Of a stretch of 64,000 nt of DNA, positions 47,007-56,078 are shown piece after piece. The DNA is from Pseudomonas sp. LB-090624 (GTDB lineage Bacteria > Pseudomonadota > Gammaproteobacteria > Pseudomonadales > Pseudomonadaceae). How positions within the stretch are numbered: position 1 is the stretch's first letter; every line of letters starts with the position of its first letter. A program made the translations under genes and the position numbers. The stretch covers positions 124,001-188,000 of the forward strand of contig NZ_QJRL01000006.1 of the NCBI RefSeq assembly GCF_003205205.1, written 5' to 3'. The notes under the pieces were generated by a model that made no database searches, had not been told where the DNA came from, and saw only the letters and a program-made list of their open reading frames with translations.

Positions 47007-47707
47007 AGGATGACCTTCATGCCCGCGTCTGGCACTGCGCCGCCGAAGGTTTCGGCGTAACGCAGGGTGGCATTGGCGTGCTCGCGCATGATCGCTTCGG
47101 CGCGGGCACCCTGGCGGTTGATCAGGGCATCGAACACCGCGTGGTGCTGCATATGGGCGAAGTTGAAGCGCCGGTATTCACGGACCAGGTCATGGCGGTC
47201 CACCGCCAGTGCAGTGACCGAAGCGAATGGCAGGTGATCGTTGCGCGCCAGCGCTACGGCGATGGCCGGGTTGTGGCTGGCTTCGATGATCACGTGGTGA
47301 AAGCGCATGTTGAGGTCGTGGTAGGCCTGCAGGTCTTCTTCGGTGACGAAGCCCTTGTCGAACAGTTCGTCGCCATCGACCAGGCACTGTTGCAGCGCCG
47401 TGCGTGCCTGTGCGGACAAACCACGTTCCGCAGCCTGGCGTGCAGCCAGGCCTTCCAGTACGCCGCGCACTTCGACCGCACCCGCGATGTCATCGGCGCT
47501 GACCGAACGCACCTGAAACCCCCTGCCACCAAAACGCACCAGCAGGCCTTCCTGCTCGAGGGTACGAAACGCCATTCGCACGGGCATGCGCGAGACCCCG
47601 AACAGCTCGGCGGTGGGAACTTCCATCAGGCGCTCGCCGGCCGCCAGTTCGCCCGAGGCGATCATCTTGCGCAACGCGACCAACACCATTTGACCGGGCT
47701 TGCTCAT
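46994..47707 (-). CDS. vanR: GntR/FadR-family repressor of vanAB
   Basis: Regulator of 237 residues with an N-terminal winged helix (MIASGELAAGERLMEVPTAE, then FGVSRMPVRMAFRTLEQEGL) and a C-terminal all-helical FCD effector domain with the metal-ligand region MRFHHVIIEASHN. It is convergent with vanAB and matches VanR by family and position. It should repress vanAB at the two GGATCC-centred palindromes and be released by vanillate. The ATG at 47707 gives a normal length. Confidence 0.88.
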   Translation of the reverse strand: MSKPGQMVLVALRKMIASGELAAGERLMEVPTAELFGVSRMPVRMAFRTLEQEGLLVRFGGRGFQVRSVSADDIAGAVEVRGVLEGLAARQAAERGLSAQARTALQQCLVDGDELFDKGFVTEEDLQAYHDLNMRFHHVIIEASHNPAIAVALARNDHLPFASVTALAVDRHDLVREYRRFNFAHMQHHAVFDALINRQGARAEAIMREHANATLRYAETFGGAVPDAGMKVILPAS

Positions 47708-48043
47708 CCAGGCAGTTTCCAGAAACAGGAGCGGGCATCTTAGCGCAAGCCGGGGCGTTGCTGCTGATCTGTTGGGGTTGGCCAATGGAAGTTGCATGGC
47801 TTGTAAGTTGGCGAATGCGAAGACGCCCCTCTCGGCTCAGGCTAGCGACCCAGGCACTTTCAGCGCCCGGCCATGAACAAATCTTCATGATCCACCACAG
47901 CGCCCTGATCACGGGGTGCACAGCCCATGCCAGGCCACCACCACTGGGCGCTCGGCTTGAGGCTGCGGGATGTGTTGCGTAGCATCCCCCGCCCGTTCGC
48001 GCGCCCGCACGGTCATCGCGAAACCCGTCGAAAAGAGCCCCTG
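47708..48043. other. Divergent intergenic region between vanR and mrdA
   Basis: These 336 bases should hold the promoters of both genes. I found no GGATCC-centred VanR-like palindrome here, so vanR does not look autoregulated by the same site. No repeat, hairpin or coding sequence stands out. Confidence 0.5.
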
Positions 48044-49939
48044 ATGCCGCAACCTATCCCTCTCAAGGACCACGAAAAGGAAAAACACCTGGTCAACCGC
48101 CGGCTTCTGGCCTGCGCCGCCCTGGTGTTCAGCCTGTGTGCCGTGCTGGTGGGCCGGCTCTATGTGCTGCAAGTGCTGCAGCACGACCAGCAGACCGCCG
48201 TGTCGGAAAACAACCGCGTGCACGTGCTACCCATCGCCCCGGAACGCGGGCTGATCTACGACCGCAACGGCGTGGTGCTGGCCGACAACAAGCCCAGCTT
48301 CGACCTGACCATGACCCGGGAACGGGCCGGCGGCGACTCGGCCAAGGTACTCGACACCCTGACGCAAGTACTTGGCCTGAGCGAGGACGACCGCAAGCAG
48401 TTCGACAAGGACCTGCGCCGTGGTCGCAAGCCGTTCGAGCCGGTGACCCTGATGGTGGGCCTGACTGAAGAGCAAATCGCCTTGGTGGCGGTCAACCAGT
48501 TCCGCCTGCCGGGCCTGGAGGTGGAGCCGCAGTTCATCCGCGAGTACCCGCTGGCCGAGCATTTCGCCCACTCGGTGGGTTACGTAGGGCGCATCAACGA
48601 GAAAGAAGCCAAGGTCCTCGACAGCACCGAATACCGGGGCACGCAGTCAATCGGCAAGACCGGTATCGAACACTTCTACGAAAGCCAGCTGCATGGTCAT
48701 GTGGGCTACGAAGAAGTCGAAACCAACGCCCAGGGCCGGGTGATGCGCGTGCTCAACCACAAGGACCCGACCCCAGGGCAGGACATTGTCCTGACCCTGG
48801 ACGCCCACCTGCAGGTGGCTGCAGAGAAGGCCCTGGGCGACCGCCGCGGCTCGGTAGTGGTGCTGGACCCGGCCAATGGCGACGTCCTGGCGATGGTCAG
48901 CAACCCCAGCTTCGACCCGAACCTGTTCGTCAAGGGCATCAGCTTCAAGCAGTACGCCGCGCTGCGCGACTCCATCGACCGCCCGCTGTTCAACCGCGTA
49001 CTGCGCGGCCTGTACGCGCCCGGCTCGACGGTAAAACCGGAAGTGGCCATCGCCGGGCTCGACAGTGGCGTGATCACCCCGGGTAGCCGGGTATTCGACC
49101 CGGGCTACTACGAACTGCCCAACTATGCGCACAAATACCGTAACTGGAACCGTAGCGGCGACGGCTGGGTGGACATGTACACGGCCATCATGCGCTCCAA
49201 CGACACCTACTTCTACGACTTGGCGCACAAGCTGGGCATCGACCGCCTGCATGACTACATGGCCGAGTTCGGCCTCGGCCAGAAGGTGTCACTGGACATG
49301 TTCGAAGAGGCTTCCGGGCTGATGCCTTCGGCCGAGTGGAAGCGTGCCACCCGGCGCCAGGCGTGGTTCCCGGGCGAGACGCTGATCCTTGGCATTGGCC
49401 AGGGTTACATGCAGGTCACCCCCCTGCAGCTGGCACAGGCCACCAGCCTGCTGGCGAGCAAAGGCGTGTGGCACCGCCCGCACCTCGCCATGACCGTAGG
49501 TGGCGCTGCGCCGATCGACCCCCACCCGATGCCCGATATCGTGCTGCACGACAAGCATGCGTGGGACCAGGTCAGCCAGGGCATGCAGATGGTCATGCAC
49601 GACCCGCGCGGCATTGCCCGTGCGGCGGCGGCCGGTGCGCAATACCGGATTGCCGGAAAGAGCGGCACCGCGCAGGTGGTGGCGATCAAGCAGGGTGAGC
49701 GTTACAACCGCGACAAGACGCTGGAACGCCACCGTGACAACGCCTTGTTCGTCGGCTTTGCCCCAGCGGACCACCCGAGCGTGGTGGTGGCGGTGATGAT
49801 CGAAAACGGTGAGGCCGGCGGCCGAGTGGCCGGACCGGTGGTGCGTGAGGTGATGGATGCGTACCTGCTGGATGCGCAGGGGCATCTGAAGCCGGAGTAT
49901 GCGGGCGGGGCAGCGCCTCACAGCGTGCCGCACACTTGA
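48044..49939 (+). CDS. mrdA: Penicillin-binding protein 2 (second MrdA)
   Basis: Class B transpeptidase of 631 residues that cross-links peptidoglycan during cell elongation. An N-terminal anchor (about 21-42, LLACAALVFSLCAVLVGRLY) is followed by a dimerisation domain (PERGLIYDRNGVVLADNKP) and the transpeptidase domain with all three motifs: STVK in YAPGSTVKPEVA, SND, and KSG in GKSGTAQVV. The family usually sits beside rodA; here it lies next to vanR and the amino acid transporter, so it is probably an extra copy (KT2440 mrdA-II, PP_3741, from memory). I chose the ATG at 48044; the frame is open upstream. Confidence 0.92.
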   Translation: MPQPIPLKDHEKEKHLVNRRLLACAALVFSLCAVLVGRLYVLQVLQHDQQTAVSENNRVHVLPIAPERGLIYDRNGVVLADNKPSFDLTMTRERAGGDSAKVLDTLTQVLGLSEDDRKQFDKDLRRGRKPFEPVTLMVGLTEEQIALVAVNQFRLPGLEVEPQFIREYPLAEHFAHSVGYVGRINEKEAKVLDSTEYRGTQSIGKTGIEHFYESQLHGHVGYEEVETNAQGRVMRVLNHKDPTPGQDIVLTLDAHLQVAAEKALGDRRGSVVVLDPANGDVLAMVSNPSFDPNLFVKGISFKQYAALRDSIDRPLFNRVLRGLYAPGSTVKPEVAIAGLDSGVITPGSRVFDPGYYELPNYAHKYRNWNRSGDGWVDMYTAIMRSNDTYFYDLAHKLGIDRLHDYMAEFGLGQKVSLDMFEEASGLMPSAEWKRATRRQAWFPGETLILGIGQGYMQVTPLQLAQATSLLASKGVWHRPHLAMTVGGAAPIDPHPMPDIVLHDKHAWDQVSQGMQMVMHDPRGIARAAAAGAQYRIAGKSGTAQVVAIKQGERYNRDKTLERHRDNALFVGFAPADHPSVVVAVMIENGEAGGRVAGPVVREVMDAYLLDAQGHLKPEYAGGAAPHSVPHT

Positions 49940-49947
49940 AATTGCCA

Positions 49948-49964
49948 GGGCTGCGCAGCAGCCC
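49948..49964. terminator. Hairpin terminator between mrdA and livF
   Basis: GGGCTGC pairs with GCAGCCC around loop GCA, nine bases after the mrdA stop and 26 bases after the livF stop on the other strand. It can serve both convergent genes. Confidence 0.6.
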
Positions 49965-49990
49965 CAGACTCTCTTGTCATTGAGAATGGA

Positions 49991-50703
<713 letters not shown>

Positions 50704-50707
<4 letters not shown>

Positions 50708-51477
50708 GCCACTGCCTCCGCGCCGAGATAAGCCTCGATCACTCGTGGGTCCTTGCGCACGTCGGCCGGTAGGCCGTCGGCGATCTTGCGGCCAAACTCC
50801 AGCACGGTGATGTGGTCGCACAGCCCCATCACCAGCTTTACATCGTGCTCGATCAACAACACCGTTTTGCCATCCGCCTGCATCTTGCACATCAACTGGC
50901 GCAAGCCTTCGGTTTCCGAAGCGTTCATGCCAGCCGCCGGCTCGTCGAGGGCGATCAGCTTGGGTTCGGTAGCCAGCGCCCGGGCGATTTCCAGGCGGCG
51001 CTGGTCGCCATAGGACAGGCTTTTGGCCAGCTCGCCGGCCAGGTGCCCGATACCGACGTAGTTCAGCCAGTAGCGCGCGGCCTGACGGATCTCCCGTTCT
51101 TCACGTACACAGGCCGGCGTGCGCAAAATCGCGCCAAACACGCCGCTGCGGGTGCGCACATGGCGGCCGATCATCACGTTTTCCAAGGCGGTCATGTTGT
51201 GGAACAGGCGGATGTTCTGGAAGGTGCGGGAAATGCCCGCCTCCACCACCTTGTGCGGTTTGCTGATGCGCAGTGGCTTGCCGTCGAACATCACCCGCCC
51301 CTGCTCGGCCCGGTACAGGCCGGTGAGCACGTTGAACAGGGTGGTCTTGCCGGCGCCGTTGGGGCCCAGCAGACCACGGATCTCACCACGGCGGATGCTC
51401 AGGTCGATGCCGTGCAGGGCCTGCAGGCCACCGAAGAACTTACTGACCTGATGCAGTTCGAGAAGGATGTCGCTCAT
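50704..51477 (-). CDS. livG: LivG-type ATPase of the same importer
   Basis: ATPase of 257 residues with Walker A GPNGAGKTTLFNVLTG, the LivG-typical GISRTFQNIRLFHNMTALEN, signature LSYGDQRRLEIARAL and Walker B LIALDEPAAGMN. It starts at the ATG 51477, overlapping the livM stop by four bases, and ends overlapping livF by four bases, so the three genes are translationally coupled. Confidence 0.94.
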
Positions 51478-52721
51478 GCCTTGTCCGCCTCTTTTATCGG
51501 GAGTTCGAAGGATGCTTCGCTGGCTGGAGCATGCACTGCGGTGGTGAGCGCTGCAGGCGCCGCCTCCAGCTCGGGGTCGCCATCGTGCAACTCGGCACGA
51601 CGGCGGTCGGACGGCCACAGGCCTTCAGGACGGAAACGCATGACCAGGATCAGCGCCAGGCCGAACACCAGCATGCGCAGCGTCGAAGCGTCCAGCACGT
51701 TGCGCAGGATGTCGCGGCTGATGAAAGTGACGTTGTCCATCACCCACGGCTGGACCCAGTTGACCAGGTCGCGGAACAGTTCGGGCATGACCGAGAGGAT
51801 CAACGCGCCCAACACCACGCCACGGATCGAGCCCATGCCACCGAGTACCACCATGGCCAGGACCATGATCGACTCCATCAGGGTGAACGATTCGGGGCTG
51901 ACAAAGCCCTGGTAGCTGGAGAACAGCACACCGGACACGCCACCGAAGGTGGCACCCATGGCAAAGGCCAGCAGCTTGAGGTTGCGCTTGTTCAAGCCCA
52001 TGGCCTCGGCGGCCACTTCGTCTTCGCGCAGGGCCATCCAGGCGCGACCGATGCGCGAGACCTCCAGACGCTTGGACAGGACGATGCAGAGGATGACGAT
52101 GAACAGGAAAAACAGGTAGTAGCTGATCACGGGCGACACTTGCAGGCCGAACAGGCTCCAGCCTTGCTGCAACGACACCACTGGCGTTGTACCTGCCCCG
52201 GACGCATGCGCCCATGGCCCGAAGTCGACGTGCAGGGGGGCGATGTTGCTGATGCCCTGCGGGCCGTTGGTGAGGTTCACCGGCTGGTCCAGGTTGTTCA
52301 TGAAGATGCGGATGATCTCGCCGAAGCCCAGGGTGACGATCGCCAGGTAATCACCGCGCAGCTTGAGCACCGGTGCACCGATCAGCACTCCGCAAATAGC
52401 CGCGGCGACCGCCGCCAGCGGGATGATGACCCACACCGGCCAGTCCAGCACACCGTCGACCAGGCCGGCCATGTGCAGGTGCGGCGAGGCAAGCAAGGCG
52501 TACAGGTAGGCGCCGATGGCGTAGAAGCCGATGTAGCCCATGTCGAGCAGGCCGGCGTAGCCGATGACGATATTCAGGCCCAGCGCCAACAGCACGTAGA
52601 GCATGGCAAAGCCCAGGATGCGTACCCAGGTCGGCCCGAGCATGGGGATGGCCTCGACCAGGAACGGCAAGGCGATGAAGCCGAGGATCAGCAGCAGGTA
52701 CTGGCTCTTGAGGTTTTTCAT
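51474..52721 (-). CDS. livM: LivM-type permease of the same importer
   Basis: Membrane protein of 415 residues with about ten segments. The start LILGFIALPFLVEAIPMLGP and the signature AYLYALLASPHLH and later SRIGRAWMALREDEVAAEAM are typical of LivM/BraE. I chose the ATG at 52721, preceded by GGAGG; the frame extends upstream without family similarity. A hydrophilic C-terminal tail of about 45 residues after FRPEGLWPSDRRRAEL is longer than usual. The livH stop lies 10 bases upstream. Confidence 0.93.
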   Translation of the reverse strand: MKNLKSQYLLLILGFIALPFLVEAIPMLGPTWVRILGFAMLYVLLALGLNIVIGYAGLLDMGYIGFYAIGAYLYALLASPHLHMAGLVDGVLDWPVWVIIPLAAVAAAICGVLIGAPVLKLRGDYLAIVTLGFGEIIRIFMNNLDQPVNLTNGPQGISNIAPLHVDFGPWAHASGAGTTPVVSLQQGWSLFGLQVSPVISYYLFFLFIVILCIVLSKRLEVSRIGRAWMALREDEVAAEAMGLNKRNLKLLAFAMGATFGGVSGVLFSSYQGFVSPESFTLMESIMVLAMVVLGGMGSIRGVVLGALILSVMPELFRDLVNWVQPWVMDNVTFISRDILRNVLDASTLRMLVFGLALILVMRFRPEGLWPSDRRRAELHDGDPELEAAPAALTTAVHAPASEASFELPIKEADKA

Positions 52722-52731
52722 GGCTGCCTCC

Positions 52732-53670
52732 TTACGCCCGGTCGGCCTGGCGTTCGCCAAGCAGGCCGTTGGGGCGGAACAACAGCACCAGGATCAGCAC
52801 CGCAAAGGCAAAGATGTCTTGGTAGTTGGCACCCAGGAAACCGCCTGTTATCTGCCCGGTGTAACCCGCGGCCAACGATTCGATCAGCCCCAGCAGCAAG
52901 CCGCCAGCCATGGCCCCGAACAGGTTGCCGATACCGCCGAGCACTGCCGCCGAGAAGGCCTTCAGCCCCAGCAGCAGGCCCATGTAGGCGTCAGCCTGGC
53001 CGTAGTTGACCGCACGCATTACCCCGGCAATCGCGCCCAGGCTGGCACCGATCAGGAACGTGGCGCTGATCACCCGGTTGATGTTGATGCCCATCAGCCC
53101 GGCCACTTCCTGGTTCTGCGCGGTGGCACGCATGGCCTTGCCCAGGCGAGTCTTGTCCACCAGCAGCCACAGGCCAAGCATGATTACCACCGCGATCAGC
53201 ATGATCGACAGCTGCACGTTGGTGATGGTGGCGCCAAAAACGTCCACCGGCTGGGTCTCGACCACTTCGGGGAAGGTCTTGTAGCCACGCCCCCAGATCA
53301 TCATTGCCAGGTTCTGCAAGGCGATGGAAATGCCGATGGCAAGAATCAGCGGGGTCAGCCGCGGGGCCTTGCGCAAGGGCCGGTAGGCGTACTTTTCCAT
53401 GCCCTGGGCCAGCAGCATGCACACCACCACAGCAGCCATGATCGCCAGCAGCAAGGTGATGATGCCGGGGGCAAAGCCTGCGCCGGCAAGCATCGTCAGT
53501 ACCGAAATGGTCACCATGGCGCCAACCATCACCACTTCGCCATGGGCGAAATTGATCAGGCCAATGATGCCGTAGACCATGGTGTAGCCCAGCGCTACCA
53601 GGGCATAGATGCTGCCCAGCACCAGGCCGTTGAGCACCTGTTGCAACAAAATATCGAAGTTACCGTCCAC
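52732..53670 (-). CDS. livH: LivH-type permease of the same importer
   Basis: Membrane protein of 312 residues with eight or nine segments. LLQQVLNGLVLGSIYALVAL near the start and GLINFAHGEVVMVGAM are the family signatures, and RATAQNQEVAGLMGININRV is the cytoplasmic coupling helix. I chose the GTG at 53670 because GAGGA lies about nine bases upstream and the family begins there. A strong hairpin at 53701-53728 separates it from the binding-protein gene. Confidence 0.93.
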   Translation of the reverse strand: MDGNFDILLQQVLNGLVLGSIYALVALGYTMVYGIIGLINFAHGEVVMVGAMVTISVLTMLAGAGFAPGIITLLLAIMAAVVVCMLLAQGMEKYAYRPLRKAPRLTPLILAIGISIALQNLAMMIWGRGYKTFPEVVETQPVDVFGATITNVQLSIMLIAVVIMLGLWLLVDKTRLGKAMRATAQNQEVAGLMGININRVISATFLIGASLGAIAGVMRAVNYGQADAYMGLLLGLKAFSAAVLGGIGNLFGAMAGGLLLGLIESLAAGYTGQITGGFLGANYQDIFAFAVLILVLLFRPNGLLGERQADRA

Positions 53671-53700
53671 GAGCTGAATCCTCGAAGCTGCATTGATGTC

Positions 53701-53728
53701 GTCGCGCGGCAGCACACCGCCGCGCGAC
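53701..53728 (-). terminator. Intercistronic hairpin between binding protein and livH
   Basis: GTCGCGCGGC and GCCGCGCGAC form a perfect ten-base stem around an eight-base loop, 30 bases before livH. There is no T tract. It probably acts as an RNA stabiliser or partial terminator, so that the binding protein is made in excess over the permeases. Confidence 0.55.
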
Positions 53729-53803
53729 CGACAGGCCTGGCAGGTAGGAAATGTCTTCTTGTTATACGGCGGGCAGGCGCCCGCTTGTTATTGGCGGTAC
53801 AGC

Positions 53804-54952
53804 TCAGTCACGCTCGACCGACAGGGTCTTCCAGCCGCCGTCAGCGAACTGGAATACGGTTGCCGCAGGGTTTTTGAGGTTGCCCTTGTCATCGAAGGCG
53901 ATGGTGCCGGTGACGCCGTCATAGCTCTGGCTCTTGAGCACAGGCAGGTACACCTTGGGGTCGTCGGAGCCGGCTTTGACCATGGCATTGATCGCAGCCC
54001 AGGTCGCGTCGTAGGCTGCTGGTGACGACTGCACCACACCCACGCCGAACTTGTCCTTGAGCTTCTGCTCGAAGGCTGCCCCTTTGGGCATCTCCAGCAG
54101 CGGCATGCCGTAGTTCCAGGCATAGGTGCCCTCGGCAGCGCTGCCGGCCATCTGCTTGAACGAGTCGTTGGGCAGGTTGCCGATGTTCATGAAGCGGGCC
54201 TTCAGGCCCAGGTTCTTCATCTGCCTGGCCATGGGCGCAGCCTGGTAGTCGAGTGCGGCGAAGAACACCGCATCGGCCTTCTGCGCCTTGGCCGTGGTGA
54301 GAATGGCGTTGAAGTCGGTGGACTTGTCGTTGGTGTACTCGCGCACGACCACGTTGCCGCCCGCCGCCTTGACCGCCTTGGTTACCTCGTCGGCCAGGCC
54401 CTGGCCATAGGCGGTACGGTCATCGAAGATGGCGATGCGCTGGGCCTTGAGCTGACTGACCAGGTAGTTGCCGGCGTAGCGGCCAAGGGTCGCATCGTCG
54501 TTCACAGTACGGAACACCGAAGGAATACCCTGCTGGGTCAAGGTGGGGTTGGTGGCCGACGGCGAGATTTGCGGGATGCCAGCGGCCGCGTAGATCTTCG
54601 AGGCGGGGATGCTGGTACCGGAGTTGTAATGCCCGATCACTACAGCCACTTTCGAGTCCACCAAGCGCTGCGCCACCGCAGTGCCGGTGCGCGGGTCGGC
54701 AACGTCGTCTTCGGAAACCAGCTTGAAGTTGGCGACCTTGTCACCAAGTTTCAACTGCTGCTGATTGGCCTCCTCGATGGCAATCTGAATGCCATGTTCG
54801 ACGTCCTGTCCCTGGTGCGCCGAAGGGCCTGTCAGGGGGCCGGCGAAGCCGATCCTGACGGTTTCAGTGTCTGCTGCGTTTGCCGTCCCCATGGCCATCA
54901 GCAATGTTACCGCGGTCGCGAGGGCTGCACGCCCTCCCTTGTTGTTATTCAT
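53804..54952 (-). CDS. Periplasmic substrate-binding protein, LivK-like (type I fold)
   Basis: Protein of 382 residues. The signal peptide (ALATAVTLLMAMGTANAADT) is cleaved after ANA. The mature part has the Leu/Ile/Val-binding fold: VRIGFAGPLTGPSAHQGQDV, VAVVIGHYNSGTSIPASKIY and IAIFDDRTAYGQGLADEV. It captures the imported solute for LivHMGF. GGGAG precedes the ATG. A strong promoter lies at 55032-55059. The solute is probably an amino acid, lactam or cyclic amide used by the neighbouring catabolic genes; this is inferred. Confidence 0.92.
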   Translation of the reverse strand: MNNNKGGRAALATAVTLLMAMGTANAADTETVRIGFAGPLTGPSAHQGQDVEHGIQIAIEEANQQQLKLGDKVANFKLVSEDDVADPRTGTAVAQRLVDSKVAVVIGHYNSGTSIPASKIYAAAGIPQISPSATNPTLTQQGIPSVFRTVNDDATLGRYAGNYLVSQLKAQRIAIFDDRTAYGQGLADEVTKAVKAAGGNVVVREYTNDKSTDFNAILTTAKAQKADAVFFAALDYQAAPMARQMKNLGLKARFMNIGNLPNDSFKQMAGSAAEGTYAWNYGMPLLEMPKGAAFEQKLKDKFGVGVVQSSPAAYDATWAAINAMVKAGSDDPKVYLPVLKSQSYDGVTGTIAFDDKGNLKNPAATVFQFADGGWKTLSVERD

Positions 54953-55031
54953 GCTCAGCTCCCAGTAGTGATTGGACGAACCTCGACATCGCTTACCGCA
55001 TGCGAATTGGCCGGAACGCCATCGCACTTGT

Positions 55032-55059
55032 AAGATAACAGTCAGCAGGCAACTGTCAA
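55032..55059 (-). promoter_or_regulatory. Predicted promoter of the importer operon
   Basis: On the minus strand TTGACA (55059-55054) and TATCTT (55037-55032) are 16 bases apart, close to consensus. Transcription should start about 70 bases before the binding-protein ATG. The -10 region contains GATAACA on the plus strand, a heptamer repeated in the dyad at 55146-55159. Confidence 0.6.
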
Positions 55060-55145
55060 TGGGTGTATGCTGAAGCCGTGGTCAAATATTTTTACCGGCA
55101 CATGTGCAGGGCGGTTCAAGGGGTAAGCCCGCTCCTACAGATCAG

Positions 55146-55159
55146 ATGTTTGATAACAT
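55146..55159. promoter_or_regulatory. Predicted operator of the FadR-type regulator
   Basis: ATGTT-TGAT-AACAT is a perfect dyad with GATAACA inside, about 120 bases before the regulator ATG. FadR-family sites often have this kind of dyad. The rest of the 326-base region 54953-55278 holds the promoter above and a partial REP sequence (GTAAGCCCGCTCCTACAG, 55122-55139). Confidence 0.4.
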
Positions 55160-55278
55160 ATGCCTACAACATCACCGCTGGTTGGCTACGGATCCCGCCG
55201 CAAGGGGCATCAGGGCTGCGCGCAACCTGCCGGAGAACCCACCGTGATGAGCCAACCAGTTTCAGGAGCAACTTTTCT

Positions 55279-56004
55279 ATGAATGCGTCGTTAGGCACGC
55301 GCCGCGCCAATCTGGCGGAAACCGTAATCCAGGAACTTTCCAGCCGGATCGACAACGGCACCTACGGCCCGGGCGACAAGCTGCCGTCCGAACAGGAGCT
55401 GTGCAAGGAGTTCAACGTCAGCCGCCCGGTCATTCGTGAGGCGGTGGCCTCGCTACGCCTTGGCGGGCGCCTCATCGCTCGCCAGGGCGTGGGTGTGTTC
55501 GTGGTCGAGCAGGATGTGAAACGCATCGGTTTTGCCATCGACAGCGTGGTTGATGACGTGCGCGCCGCCGCACAAATACTTGAACTGCGCCTGGGCATCG
55601 AAGCCGAATCGGTGGCCCGTGCCGCCGAGCGCCGCAGCCCGGCCAGCATGGCGGCGATTACCGAAGCATTCGACCGCTTCAACTCACTGGACGGCGCAAC
55701 GCAGGAGGAAGAAGCCAAGGCCGACTTCGAATTCCACCTGGCGATTGCGCGCGCCACCAACAACCCCCACTTCACGCAACTGCTGGAAGCGCTTGGGCCG
55801 GACATCATCCTCGACCTCAACCTCAAGCATGGCCAGGTCACTGGCAAGAACCGCCAGGCACACATCAAGAAGATCGCTCGCGAGCACGGCGCGATCCTGT
55901 CGGCGATCAGCATGGGGGATGTCGCCAGTGCGCGCACAGCACTGCGCAAGCACCTTGAAGAGAGCCTGTCGCGGTATCAGCGGTTGCTCGACAGCAAGGC
56001 CTGA
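55279..56004 (+). CDS. FadR-family (GntR) transcriptional regulator of the catabolic cluster
   Basis: Regulator of 241 residues with a GntR winged helix (GTYGPGDKLPSEQELCKEFN, then VSRPVIREAVASLRLGGRL) and an FCD effector domain with the metal-binding stretch DFEFHLAIARATNNPHF. It resembles PdhR/LldR/DgoR-type regulators of organic or sugar acid catabolism. It diverges from the importer operon and converges with the aldehyde dehydrogenase gene, so it probably controls the whole cluster. AGGAG precedes the ATG. The effector is unknown. Confidence 0.9.
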   Translation: MNASLGTRRANLAETVIQELSSRIDNGTYGPGDKLPSEQELCKEFNVSRPVIREAVASLRLGGRLIARQGVGVFVVEQDVKRIGFAIDSVVDDVRAAAQILELRLGIEAESVARAAERRSPASMAAITEAFDRFNSLDGATQEEEAKADFEFHLAIARATNNPHFTQLLEALGPDIILDLNLKHGQVTGKNRQAHIKKIAREHGAILSAISMGDVASARTALRKHLEESLSRYQRLLDSKA

Positions 56005-56011
56005 GTGATAG

Positions 56012-56049
56012 ACCGGTCTCTTTGCGGGCGAGCCCGCGAAGAGACCGGT
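56012..56049. repeat. REP-like hairpin, probable terminator
   Basis: An 11-base outer stem (ACCGGTCTCTT with AAGAGACCGGT) encloses GCGGGC-GA-GCCCGC, the core of P. putida REP elements. It lies between the convergent regulator and aldehyde dehydrogenase genes and probably ends both transcripts. Confidence 0.7.
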
Positions 56050-56078
56050 GCAGGTCACATCAGGGGTTCAGCAGGGCC

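Noticed and set aside
51531..53009. 492-codon plus-strand frame
   Set aside because: It is antisense to livM and livH, which carry the permease signatures.
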